In this document: piece after piece, positions 16,504-26,568 of the stretch
How positions within the stretch are numbered: position 1 is the stretch's first letter
How the letters are laid out: each line of letters begins with the position of its first letter
NCBI RefSeq assembly: GCF_963665245.1
Contig: NZ_OY762268.1
Location: forward strand, 248,001-312,000
Direction: 5' to 3'
Length of the DNA: 64,000 nucleotides
Origin: an uncultured Paludibaculum sp.
GTDB lineage: Bacteria > Acidobacteriota > Terriglobia > Bryobacterales > Bryobacteraceae
Program-made: the position numbers and the translations under genes
Notes under the pieces: model-generated
Databases searched by the model: none
Told to the model about the DNA's origin: nothing
Seen by the model: the letters and a program-made list of their open reading frames with translations, nothing else

Positions 16504-17421
16504 ATGTCACTGTCTCGCCGAAGCTTGCTTAGCGCCAGCGCGGCCGCCCTTGCGGCGTCTCCCGTGCCGGCAGCCGCGCAATCGAGTGCGCACCGACGCA
16601 TTCCTCTGGCCGTATCGACCTATTCCTACTGGCACTTCAAGCCCACGAAGTACCCGATTGAAGATGTGATGGAAGACGCAGCCCGCATGGGCTTCGAAGG
16701 CGTCGAAATCCTGCATCGCCAGATGATCGATGAGTCGCCCGCCTACGTCAATGGCCTGAAAAAACGGGCGTTCACTTTGGGCTTGAGTATGCCGATGCTC
16801 TCGATCCACCAGGACTTCGTTTCGCCCGCGGCCGACGAACGCGCGAAGATGATCGACCACACCGTGCGTTGTCTGGAACTGGCCTCCCGTCTTGGCATTC
16901 CCTGCGTACGTCTGAACTCGGGCCGCTGGAAGACGATCCCGGATTTCAACGAGCTGATGAAGGTCAAGGGCGACGAACCACCGCTGCCGGGCTACAAACT
17001 CGAAGACGCCATCGGCTGGTGCGTCTCGTCCATCGAGAAGTGCCTGCCGGTCTGCGAAAAGCTGGGCATCATGTTGGCGCTGGAGAACCACTGGGGATTG
17101 ACGACGAGCATCGACAATCTGCTCAACATTCACCAGAAGGTAAACTCGCCTTGGCTGGGCATCAACATGGACACCGGTAACTATCCCGGCGATCCCTATG
17201 CGGGCATTGAGCGCCTGGCCCCGAAGGCCACCATTGTGCAGGCGAAGACCTACTATGGGGGCGGCGAATGGTATACGCTCGATCTCGACTACAAGCGCAT
17301 CGCAGGCATTCTGCGCAAGGCCAACTATAACGGTTGGGTGAGCCTGGAGATGGAAGGCAAGGAGACCCCGAAGACCGCTGTGGCGAAGAGCTATGACGTG
17401 TTAAGGCAGGCGTTCGCCTAG
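16504..17421 (+). CDS. Exported sugar-phosphate isomerase/epimerase-like TIM-barrel protein
   Basis: This is a 305-residue xylose isomerase-like (AP endonuclease family 2) barrel behind a Tat-type signal (MSLSRRSLLSASAAALAASP). Conserved elements are STYSYWHFKP, MGFEGVEILH, LENHWGLTTS (metal-site Glu and His), GINMDTGNYPGDP (metal Asp) and VSLEMEGKE (metal Glu). Relatives such as IolE, hydroxypyruvate isomerase and secreted acidobacterial/planctomycete forms act on sugars or inositols. TAGGCT ends 6 nt before the ATG and there is no Shine-Dalgarno, so it may have its own leaderless promoter even though the previous gene ends 15 bp upstream. Confidence 0.82.
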   Translation: MSLSRRSLLSASAAALAASPVPAAAQSSAHRRIPLAVSTYSYWHFKPTKYPIEDVMEDAARMGFEGVEILHRQMIDESPAYVNGLKKRAFTLGLSMPMLSIHQDFVSPAADERAKMIDHTVRCLELASRLGIPCVRLNSGRWKTIPDFNELMKVKGDEPPLPGYKLEDAIGWCVSSIEKCLPVCEKLGIMLALENHWGLTTSIDNLLNIHQKVNSPWLGINMDTGNYPGDPYAGIERLAPKATIVQAKTYYGGGEWYTLDLDYKRIAGILRKANYNGWVSLEMEGKETPKTAVAKSYDVLRQAFA

Positions 17422-17428
17422 AACCCGC

Positions 17429-17456
17429 GGCTCGCTCGCGCTCTCTCGGGCGAGCC
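17429..17456 (+). terminator. Weak stem-loop after the isomerase-like gene
   Basis: GGCTCGC (17429-17435) pairs with GCGAGCC (17450-17456) across a 14-nt loop, 7 bp after the stop codon. Only TTCACTTC follows, so any terminator would be weak. Confidence 0.35.
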
Positions 17457-17624
17457 TTCACTTCATCGTCCGTTCTGAGGCATGCTCGGCGTGTCTAAAT
17501 CGATTACCACAAAACCACTAGTGTTGAGAATTCCCACAGGACATCAAGGTCTGATATTCTGAAGGTGTCAGTTGCCGCGCGAGGGCCATTTTGGCGGTAA
17601 AACTGTCATAGAAGGTAATCATAC
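17457..17624 (+). promoter_or_regulatory. Upstream region of the methylmalonyl-CoA operon
   Basis: This gap precedes the nine-gene operon. It contains an 8-bp perfect palindrome CACTAGTG (17516-17523) with near-symmetric flanks (AAC/GTT), a candidate operator, and just after it TTGAGA (17524-17529), a possible -35. An extended -10-like TGATATTCT starts at 17552, but the spacing to TTGAGA is too long (25 bp to TATTCT), so the promoter is not settled. A Shine-Dalgarno GAAGG precedes the start. No cobalamin riboswitch box was recognised although the operon needs B12. Confidence 0.35.
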
Positions 17625-19136
17625 ATGCCTAAGACGATCGAAGTGACCGAACTCATTCTGCGCGACGCTCACCAGAGCCTGATGGCGACACGCATGGCCA
17701 TGGAGGATATGGTTCCAGCCTGCGAGGATATCGATAAGGCCGGCTATTGGTCTGTGGAGTGTTGGGGCGGCGCCACTTTTGACTCCTGCATCCGCTTTCT
17801 TAATGAAGATCCCTGGGAACGGCTTCGCACGTTCCGTAAATTGTTGCCGAATTCCCGCCTGCAAATGTTGCTGCGCGGGCAGAATCTGCTGGGCTACCGC
17901 CACTACGAAGATGGCGTGGTGGACCGGTTCGTGGACAAGGCGGCCGAGAACGGCATGGACGTCTTCCGTGTGTTTGACGCCTTGAATGACATTCGTAACG
18001 TCCGTCAAGCGATCCGGGCGGTGAAGAAGGCAGGGAAACACGCACAAGGTACGATTTGCTACACGGTGAGCCCGCTGCACACGGTAACCGGCTACGTCGA
18101 GATGGCCGAGCAGTTGGTGGACCTGGGCTGCGACTCCATTTGTATCAAGGACATGGCCGCCCTGCTGAAGCCGCAGCCGGCCTATGACATTGTGAAGGCG
18201 ATCAAGGAAGCCTGCGGCGAAGACCTGCGGGTCCACGTCCACGTGCATGCCACTACCGGCGTCACCTTGGTGAGCCTGATGAAGGCGATCGAAGCCGGAG
18301 CCGACTGCGTCGACACTGCCATCTCGAGTCTCAGCCTGGGACCGGGCCACAATCCCACCGAGAGCCTGGTGGAGATGCTGGAAGGCACGCCATACAACAC
18401 GAAACTGGATAAGAGCCGCCTGTTGAAGGTGAAGGAGTACTTCGCCGGCATCCGGCCGCGTTACAAGGAGTTCCTGTCCAACATCACGGGCGTCGAAACC
18501 GAGATTTTTGACAGCCAGATCCCCGGTGGCATGATCTCCAACATGGAGAGCCAGTTGAAGCAACAGGGCGCCGCGGACCGGCTGAAGGAAGTGCTGATGG
18601 AAGTGCCGAGAGTCCGCAAAGACGCCGGCTATCCTCCGCTCGTTACTCCGTCCAGCCAAATCGTTGGAACGCAAGCAGTTTTCAACGTGATGATGGGCCG
18701 CTACAAGGTGCTCACTGGAGAGTTTGCCGACCTTATGTTGGGCTACTATGGCACCACGCTGGGGCAGCGCGATCCGGAAGTCATCAACCTGGCGCACAAA
18801 CAGGCGAAGAAGAACCCCATCACCTGTCGTCCGGCCGATCTGCTGAAGCCGGAATGGGATCAGCTGCGCTCTTCCGGCCTGGCCTTGAAGGGCTGCAACG
18901 GCTCCGACGAAGACGTCCTCACATACGCCATGTTCCCCCAAGTGGCGCCCAAGTTCTTTTCCACTCGGCAGGAGGGTCCGAAGAACCTCGGTAAGGACCC
19001 CGCGGCCAAGCCCGCAGCCGCCCCCTCGGCGGCCGGATCAGCCGAAACCGGCAAAGGGCCGGTGATGACCACCATCTCCTACGACGTCAAGCTGAACGGC
19101 AAGACGCACAAGGTGACGGTGGCGCCTTCCGCTTAG
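17625..19136 (+). CDS. Transcarboxylase 5S subunit (pyruvate/oxaloacetate carboxyltransferase)
   Basis: The 503-residue protein is the metal-dependent TIM-barrel carboxyltransferase that moves CO2 between biotin and pyruvate, as in OadA, PycB and the Propionibacterium 5S subunit. Seen: LILRDAHQSLMATRM with metal Asp14, CWGGATFDSC, GQNLLGYRHYEDG, CIKDMAALLKP with the carboxylated Lys175, and HVHVHATTG with metal ligands His206 and His208. An Ala/Pro linker (470-480) leads to a short MTTISYDVKLNGKTHKVTV tail, which looks like the first strands of a biotinyl domain; the lysine-bearing part is missing and is supplied by the separate carrier at 21166. First gene of the propionate operon. No biotin carboxylase is near, favouring transcarboxylation over ATP-driven carboxylation. 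Confidence 0.9.
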   Translation: MPKTIEVTELILRDAHQSLMATRMAMEDMVPACEDIDKAGYWSVECWGGATFDSCIRFLNEDPWERLRTFRKLLPNSRLQMLLRGQNLLGYRHYEDGVVDRFVDKAAENGMDVFRVFDALNDIRNVRQAIRAVKKAGKHAQGTICYTVSPLHTVTGYVEMAEQLVDLGCDSICIKDMAALLKPQPAYDIVKAIKEACGEDLRVHVHVHATTGVTLVSLMKAIEAGADCVDTAISSLSLGPGHNPTESLVEMLEGTPYNTKLDKSRLLKVKEYFAGIRPRYKEFLSNITGVETEIFDSQIPGGMISNMESQLKQQGAADRLKEVLMEVPRVRKDAGYPPLVTPSSQIVGTQAVFNVMMGRYKVLTGEFADLMLGYYGTTLGQRDPEVINLAHKQAKKNPITCRPADLLKPEWDQLRSSGLALKGCNGSDEDVLTYAMFPQVAPKFFSTRQEGPKNLGKDPAAKPAAAPSAAGSAETGKGPVMTTISYDVKLNGKTHKVTVAPSA

Positions 19137-19236
19137 GGCGGAGGTTGAGGTTCGCGCGGCCCGGGCTGGGGGAGCCTGTAACGGGAGGTCTCCGGTCTGG
19201 CAGGAATCTGGAATTTAAGAGTTTGAGGTAGGATTC

Positions 19237-20790
19237 ATGTCGATTAAATCGATGGACACCAGGGTTGAAGAGCTGAGAAAGAAACGCCAGCAGGTGATGC
19301 AGGGCGGAGGCGCGGACAAGCTGGATAAGCACCGCGCTAGCGGGAAAATGACGGCGCGGGAGCGGGTGGACGCGCTGGTGGACGCAGGTTCGTTCATGGA
19401 GACCGGGCTGTTTGCGCAGCACCGGGCCACCCTGTTCGGCATGGCCGGAAAAGAGACGGCGGCCGATGGTGTGGTAACGGGTTCGGCCGCGATCCACGGC
19501 CGGCTGGTGCATGTGGCGAGCCAGGATTTCACGGTGTTGGGTGGCTCGGCCGGAGAGCTGCACTCGACCAAGGTGGCCGAGGCGATGCTGCAGTCGCTGA
19601 AGACCGGTTCCCCCTTTGTATTCATTAACGACTCGGGTGGGGCCCGCGTGCAGGAGGGCATCGACTCGCTCTCCGGTTACGGTAAGGTCTTTTATACCAA
19701 CGTGATGTTGAGCGGCGCGGTGCCTCAGATCTCGCTCATCTGCGGACCCTGTGCCGGTGGCGCGGCCTATTCGCCGGCACTGACCGACTTCATCATCCAG
19801 ACGCGCAAGGCGCAGATGTTCATTACGGGTCCGCAGGTCATCAAGCAGGTGACGGGCGAGACGGTGACGGCCGAAGACCTGGGTGGACCCGATGCGCACA
19901 TGGCGAAGTCGGGTGTGATCCACTTCATCGCGGAAGACGACAAGGACGCGCTGCTGCTGTGCCAGAAGCTGCTGAGCTTCCTGCCGTCGAACAACCTGGA
20001 AGATCCGCCGGAGATCGCCGGTGAGTACAACTGTGAACCGAATGCGGAACTGGGCACGATCGTTCCGGTGGACGGCAAGAAGGGCTACGACGTCCGCGAC
20101 GTCATTCTCCGGATCATCGACAACGGCGACTTCCTGGAAGTGCAGTCGGGCCACGCGGCGAACATCGTGATCGGATTCGCGCGCATCTGCGGCCGCAGCG
20201 TCGGCATCATCGCCAACCAACCGGCGGTGCAGGCCGGCGTGCTGGATATCGACGCGAGCAGCAAAGGCGCGCGGTTCATCCGGTTCTGCAATGCGTTCAA
20301 CATCCCCCTGGTCACGCTGGTGGACGTGCCTGGCTTCCTGCCGGGCGTTCAACAGGAATACGGTGGCATTATCCGCCACGGCGCGAAGCTGCTGTTTGCC
20401 TACTCCGCCGCGACGGTGCCCAAGATCACGGTGATCCTGCGGAAAGCCTACGGCGGCGCATATCTGGCCATGTGCTGCAAGGACCTGGGCGCCGATCGCA
20501 GTTACGCCTGGCCCACTGCTGAAATCGCCGTCATGGGCGCTGAAGGCGCGGCCGAGATTGTGTTCCGGAAGGAAATCTCCGAAGCCACCGACAAGGCTGG
20601 CAAGCGCAAGGAGATGATCGACCAGTACCGGGAAGCGTTCTCGAACCCGTTTGTCGCCGCCGGCCGCCGGCTGGTGGACGATATCATCGAGCCGGCCGAC
20701 ACCCGCAAGGTGATCTCGCAGGCTCTGGAATACCTGCACACGAAGCGCGAACTCAGGCCGGGCAAAAAGCACGGACTGATGCCGCTGTAG
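19237..20790 (+). CDS. mmdA: Methylmalonyl-CoA carboxyltransferase 12S subunit (propionyl-CoA carboxylase beta type)
   Basis: The 517-residue double-crotonase carboxyltransferase takes the carboxyl group from methylmalonyl-CoA to biotin, or the reverse. Signatures: KMTARERVDALVDAGSF, the N-lobe oxyanion region FINDSGGARVQEGIDSL and GPCAGGAAYSPALTDF, and the C-lobe VDVPGFLPGVQQEYGGIIRHGAK and KITVILRKAYGGAYLAM. The length is normal for MmdA/PccB/12S. Shine-Dalgarno-like GAGGTAGGA precedes the ATG. It works with the 5S subunit and the biotin carrier, and the next gene starts 13 bp after its stop. Confidence 0.93.
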   Translation: MSIKSMDTRVEELRKKRQQVMQGGGADKLDKHRASGKMTARERVDALVDAGSFMETGLFAQHRATLFGMAGKETAADGVVTGSAAIHGRLVHVASQDFTVLGGSAGELHSTKVAEAMLQSLKTGSPFVFINDSGGARVQEGIDSLSGYGKVFYTNVMLSGAVPQISLICGPCAGGAAYSPALTDFIIQTRKAQMFITGPQVIKQVTGETVTAEDLGGPDAHMAKSGVIHFIAEDDKDALLLCQKLLSFLPSNNLEDPPEIAGEYNCEPNAELGTIVPVDGKKGYDVRDVILRIIDNGDFLEVQSGHAANIVIGFARICGRSVGIIANQPAVQAGVLDIDASSKGARFIRFCNAFNIPLVTLVDVPGFLPGVQQEYGGIIRHGAKLLFAYSAATVPKITVILRKAYGGAYLAMCCKDLGADRSYAWPTAEIAVMGAEGAAEIVFRKEISEATDKAGKRKEMIDQYREAFSNPFVAAGRRLVDDIIEPADTRKVISQALEYLHTKRELRPGKKHGLMPL

Positions 20791-20803
20791 AGCGAGGCAT
20801 TCA

Positions 20804-21151
20804 ATGAGCAAAGTCACACTGAAGAGTCTCAGCGAGGAACTGGACGCGCTGCGCCAGCATCTTGCGGCGTTGACGGCCAAGATCGGCGAGCTGGAGGGAG
20901 TGGCGTCCGCCGCTCCTTCCGGCAGCGTTGAAGTCGAGGCCGAGGAGAAGGTGGTGCCCAAGGAGCCAGAAGTGATCTCGGAAGAGATCATGATGGCGAT
21001 TTCCGCGGCCGTGGCCGCCTACCTGGGCACCCGGGCGCCGATTCGCACGGTGCGCCTGCTTGGCTCCACCGCATGGGCCCAGGAGGGCCGTGTCAGCATC
21101 CAGGCGTCCCACCGCTTGAACATACAGCATCACACTCTGAGGGTCAGGTAA
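20804..21151 (+). CDS. Small accessory subunit of the carboxyltransferase (soluble OadG/MmdD-like)
   Basis: A 115-residue protein. The N-terminal part is a predicted coiled-coil (LSEELDALRQHLAALTAKIGELE), the middle is acidic and flexible, and the C-terminal part is EIMMAISAAVAAYLGTRAPIRTVRLLGSTAWAQEGR. The C-terminal pattern (hydrophobic A-A-V-A-A-Y-L helix, then a Trp-Ala-x-x-G-R tail) resembles the C-terminal region of OadG/MmdD-like gamma/delta subunits that bridge carboxyltransferase and biotin carrier. Unlike those, no N-terminal membrane helix is present, so the complex should be cytosolic. It lies between the 12S and biotin-carrier genes. The assignment is by position and weak similarity. 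Confidence 0.6.
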   Translation: MSKVTLKSLSEELDALRQHLAALTAKIGELEGVASAAPSGSVEVEAEEKVVPKEPEVISEEIMMAISAAVAAYLGTRAPIRTVRLLGSTAWAQEGRVSIQASHRLNIQHHTLRVR

Positions 21152-21165
21152 GCAGGAGAGCAGCC

Positions 21166-21552
21166 GTGAAATTGAAGATTACAATTGACCAAAAAGTCTA
21201 TGAAGTCGAGGTAGAAGCCTCGGCGCCCGAGCAGCCGCAACTGCCTCCGGTGGGCTACCTGATGCAGCCTGCAGCCGTGCGCGTGCCTGCGGCGCAACCA
21301 GCCCCGGCCGCCGCCCACGGTGGAGCGCCCGTCAACGAAGACAAGGTCTGCCGCAGCCCGATCTCTGGCATCGTCGTGAAGATTACGGCGCAGGAAGGCC
21401 AGAATATCCAGACCGGCGATACGATTCTGGTGCTGGAAGCGATGAAGATGGAGACCAACATCACGGCGCCCTTGGCCGGCAAGATCTCCAAGATCAACGT
21501 GAATCCGGGCGATGGTGTGCAGGCAGGTGCTGTCCTGGTGGAATTCGAGTAA
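21166..21552 (+). CDS. Biotin carboxyl carrier protein (transcarboxylase 1.3S type)
   Basis: The 128-residue biotinyl protein starts at a GTG 5 nt after AGGAGAG (21154-21160). N-terminal beta strands (LKITIDQKVYEVEVEA), an Ala/Pro linker (about 22-55), then the biotinyl domain with EAMKMETNITAPLAGKI; Lys94 is the biotinylation site. It shuttles the carboxyl group between the 12S and 5S subunits. The first strands duplicate the tail of the 5S protein, as though an OadA-type fusion had been split. Confidence 0.93.
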   Translation: MKLKITIDQKVYEVEVEASAPEQPQLPPVGYLMQPAAVRVPAAQPAPAAAHGGAPVNEDKVCRSPISGIVVKITAQEGQNIQTGDTILVLEAMKMETNITAPLAGKISKINVNPGDGVQAGAVLVEFE

Positions 21553-21568
21553 GGAAGGAGGCAAATCC

Positions 21569-22018
21569 ATGGTTAACGAACTGATTGCCGCCGGATTTGA
21601 ATTTGTCGATCACGTCGCCATCGCGGTAAAGCAGGGCGAGTTGGACGCCCAGGTGTTGAAGTACAAGGCCTTGGGGTTCACCGAACTACACCGGGAAGAG
21701 GTCTATGGCAAACACCAGGTGCGGGAAGTCCTGCTGCAGATCGGCGCCGGCCCGAATCTGATCCAGTTGCTGGAGCCGATGTCGCCGGAGTCGCCGGTCG
21801 CGAAGCAGATTGAAAAGAGCGGCGGCCGCGGCGGATTCGCTCATCTGGCGTTCCGGGTGAAGGACATCAACGTGGCCTACGCCGCGATGAAGGAGAAGGG
21901 ATTCAATCTGACGCAGGAGCCGGGACCGGGCTCGCGTGGCACGATGATCTTCTTCGTCCATCCGAAGGATTTCAGCTATCTGATCGAAGTGGTCCAGGAG
22001 GGCACACCCCATGCCTGA
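21569..22018 (+). CDS. mce: Methylmalonyl-CoA epimerase
   Basis: The 149-residue vicinal-oxygen-chelate protein interconverts (R)- and (S)-methylmalonyl-CoA, linking the mutase to the carboxyltransferase. Visible: FVDHVAIAVKQGELD (first metal His), LIQLLEPMSPESPVAK, GGFAHLAFRVKDI (metal His) and FSYLIEVVQE (metal Glu). Strong Shine-Dalgarno AAGGAGG precedes the ATG. Its stop overlaps the mutase small-subunit start by 8 bp. Confidence 0.92.
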   Translation: MVNELIAAGFEFVDHVAIAVKQGELDAQVLKYKALGFTELHREEVYGKHQVREVLLQIGAGPNLIQLLEPMSPESPVAKQIEKSGGRGGFAHLAFRVKDINVAYAAMKEKGFNLTQEPGPGSRGTMIFFVHPKDFSYLIEVVQEGTPHA

Positions 22019-23366
22019 TGCATCACCGGGCACCGATACTTTGCGCCTGAAGGAAGAGTTTCCGCCGGTCTCGACGGCCGACTGGGAAGCGACGATCATC
22101 GCCGATCTGAAGGGCGCGGACTACGAGAAGCGGCTGGTTTGGAAGACGGAAGAGGGCATTGCGGTGCGGCCCTACTACCGCAAGGAAAACCTGCCCGCGC
22201 AGACAGCGCGTGCGTTGAATGCCGGCCCGTGGGCGATCGCCCAGGGACCCGCTCCAGAAGGCGCCATTCAGGCCGCCGCTCATCACGAAGCGGGCGCGAC
22301 CGCTGTTCAGGAACTGGCCTATGCGATCGCCGAAGGCGCCGACCGTCTGGCCGGCGGCGCGGATCCGGCGCAGACGTTTGTCTTCGCCGTCGGCTCCAAC
22401 TACTTTGTCGAGATCGCCAAGCTGCGCGCCGCCCGCCTCCTCTGGAAGCGGGTGGTCTCCGCGTTCGGCATGCCGGAAGCGCCAGTACGGATCCATACCG
22501 TCACCGCGCTCGAGAACAAGAGCATCTACGACCCCTACACGAACCTGCTGCGGGTCACCACCGAGGCCCTCTCTGGCGTGCTGGGCGGCGCGGACTCGTT
22601 GAACGTGCAGGCGAGCGGATTCCCGGATCGCCTGGCCAGGAACGTTCAGCTCGTCATCAAGGAAGAGGCGCACCTGGATAAGGTGGCCGATCCGGCCGGC
22701 GGTTCCTATTACATCGAGGCACTGACGGACGCCCTGGCGCAGGCTGCCTGGAAGCTCTTCCAGCAGATTGAAGCCGAGGGTGGCTTTGCCTCCGCGCAGG
22801 GCACCATCTCGGCGGCCATCGCGGTCTCCCGCGCGGCCAAGGAGAAGGCGGTCGCTTCGCGCCGCCGGGTTCTCGTCGGCGTGAACAACTATCCGGACAT
22901 TCACGAAAAGGAACTGGACCACGCCGGAGCCTTGAGCGGCTGGCACCTGGCCGCGCCGATTGAGCAAATCCGGCTGCGCACCGAACGGTACGCCAAGACT
23001 GCGGGCAAGACGCCCAAGGTTCTGCTGCTGAAGCGCGGCGATCTCAAGATGAAGATGGCCCGCGGACAGTTCTGCCAGAACTTCTTCGGTTGCGCCGGCT
23101 TCGACATCCAGGAGAGCGAGAGCTACGAAGGCACCGACGCGGCGCTGATCGTGTTGTGCAGCTCCGATCCCGAGTACATCGAGTTCGCCCGCGAAGTCTG
23201 CTCCAATGTGAAGGTGCCGGTGGTGGTGGCCGGTAATCCGAAGGAGCAGATCGAGGAACTGAAGGCTCTTGGCGTGGCCGGCTTCGTTCACGTCCTCTCG
23301 AACATGGTGGACACCCTGAACGAGTGGCAGGACAAGCTGGGTATCGGCGGAAAGGAGGAGAAGTAA
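22011..23366 (+). CDS. mutA: Methylmalonyl-CoA mutase small subunit (non-catalytic), shortened
   Basis: The 451-residue protein is homologous to the MutA subunit that pairs with the B12-binding MutB. It begins with the usual docking segment (LKEEFPPVSTADWEATI, DYEKRLVWKTEEGIAVRPYY), continues with the second half of the TIM barrel (VGSNYFVEIAKLRAARLLWKRVV, DPAGGSYYIEALTDALA), and ends with a cobalamin-domain-like fold lacking the DxHxxG ligand, as expected. MutA is usually around 600 residues or more; the first half of the barrel appears to be missing here (after about residue 85). No frameshift is seen, so it is a compact form. Four bp separate it from mutB. Confidence 0.85.
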   Translation: MPDASPGTDTLRLKEEFPPVSTADWEATIIADLKGADYEKRLVWKTEEGIAVRPYYRKENLPAQTARALNAGPWAIAQGPAPEGAIQAAAHHEAGATAVQELAYAIAEGADRLAGGADPAQTFVFAVGSNYFVEIAKLRAARLLWKRVVSAFGMPEAPVRIHTVTALENKSIYDPYTNLLRVTTEALSGVLGGADSLNVQASGFPDRLARNVQLVIKEEAHLDKVADPAGGSYYIEALTDALAQAAWKLFQQIEAEGGFASAQGTISAAIAVSRAAKEKAVASRRRVLVGVNNYPDIHEKELDHAGALSGWHLAAPIEQIRLRTERYAKTAGKTPKVLLLKRGDLKMKMARGQFCQNFFGCAGFDIQESESYEGTDAALIVLCSSDPEYIEFAREVCSNVKVPVVVAGNPKEQIEELKALGVAGFVHVLSNMVDTLNEWQDKLGIGGKEEK

Positions 23367-23369
23367 GCC

Positions 23370-25500
<2,131 letters not shown>

Positions 25501-25511
<11 letters not shown>

Positions 25512-26553
25512 TCCCACGCCAGGCGCAACATCCGGCGGCGGGCGGCCTCGACGGGGCCGCCTGTCCGCTGAAGCATATGTGGACGGCGTCCTGCGCGGCG
25601 ATCGGGTCGTGCTGGCGCGGGCCATTACCGTCATAGAAAGCGAACTCCCCTCAGACAGCGACTTGGCCGAACGGATCCTGGAAGGTGTCCTTCCGCAGTC
25701 CGGCGGCTCGCGCCGCATCGGCATCACCGGAGTGCCCGGAGCAGGGAAGTCGACCTTCATCGACACCCTGGGCCTGCACCTCGTTCGCGAGCACGGCGAG
25801 AAGGTGGCCGTGCTGAGTGTGGATCCCTCCAGTCCGATCTCGGGCGGCAGCATCCTGGGCGACAAGACCCGCATGGAGCGGTTGTCGATGGAGGAGGACG
25901 CGTTTATCCGCCCCTCTCCTTCGAAGTGCCATCTCGGTGGCGTGGCCCGCCGCACGCGCGAGACCATCCTGCTGTGCGAGGCCGCCGGCTACCGGAATGT
26001 CATCGTAGAGACGGTGGGCGTCGGGCAGAGCGAGACTGCGGTGCGGTCGATGACCGATTACTTCCTGCTGCTGATGATCTCCGGCGCGGGCGATGAGTTG
26101 CAAGGCATCAAGCGCGGCATCATCGAGATGATCGACGGGATGGTCATCAACAAGGCGGACGGCGACAACAAACCGCGAGCCGAACGCGCGCGCGTGGAGT
26201 ATTCGAACGCCCTGCACCTGTTCCCAATGAGTCCCGACGGCTGGTCACCCAAGGTGCTGACCTGCTCTTCGTTGACTGGCGAAGGCGTACCCGAGGTGTG
26301 GGAGTCAGTGCTGGAGCATCGGGCGCAGATGAAAGCCAATGGCCATTTCCATGATCGCCGCCGCCGGCAGGCTCTCAACTGGATGCAGGAGTTGATCAGC
26401 CTCGGCCTAGAGGCCCAGTTCAAGGCAGACCCTCAGGTGAGCGCCCGCCTGCCGTTGATGACGGAAGAAGTCCGCCGGGGTCACATGAGTTCATTCAGCG
26501 CCGCCCGCGAGCTGCTGGCGCTATTTCATCCGGCCCGCAAGGGCTCCGAATAG
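25501..26553 (+). CDS. meaB: MeaB/ArgK-type GTPase, methylmalonyl-CoA mutase chaperone
   Basis: The 350-residue G3E-family GTPase loads and protects adenosylcobalamin on the mutase. Motifs: Walker A GVPGAGKST (77-85), VDPSSPISGGSILGDKTRM, ETVGVGQSE (switch region) and NKADGDN (base recognition). The C-terminal dimerisation helices follow (NWMQELISLGLEAQF). Starts at a GTG inside the end of mutB, so it is translationally coupled. Confidence 0.93.
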
Positions 26554-26568
26554 GAGTTAAGTTTTCGT

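Noticed and set aside
17422..17624. Cobalamin riboswitch before the B12-dependent operon
   Set aside because: The conserved B12-box and flanking stems were not found by eye; a covariance-model search would settle it.
17625..19136. Sodium-pumping oxaloacetate or methylmalonyl-CoA decarboxylase interpretation of the operon
   Set aside because: No membrane beta subunit (OadB/MmdB) gene and no membrane helix in the small subunit; transcarboxylase fits better.
19087..20991. A 634-codon minus-strand open frame opposite the 12S gene
   Set aside because: Mirror of the high-GC coding bias of mmdA; Arg/His-rich with no domain, and the sense strand has a full, conserved gene.
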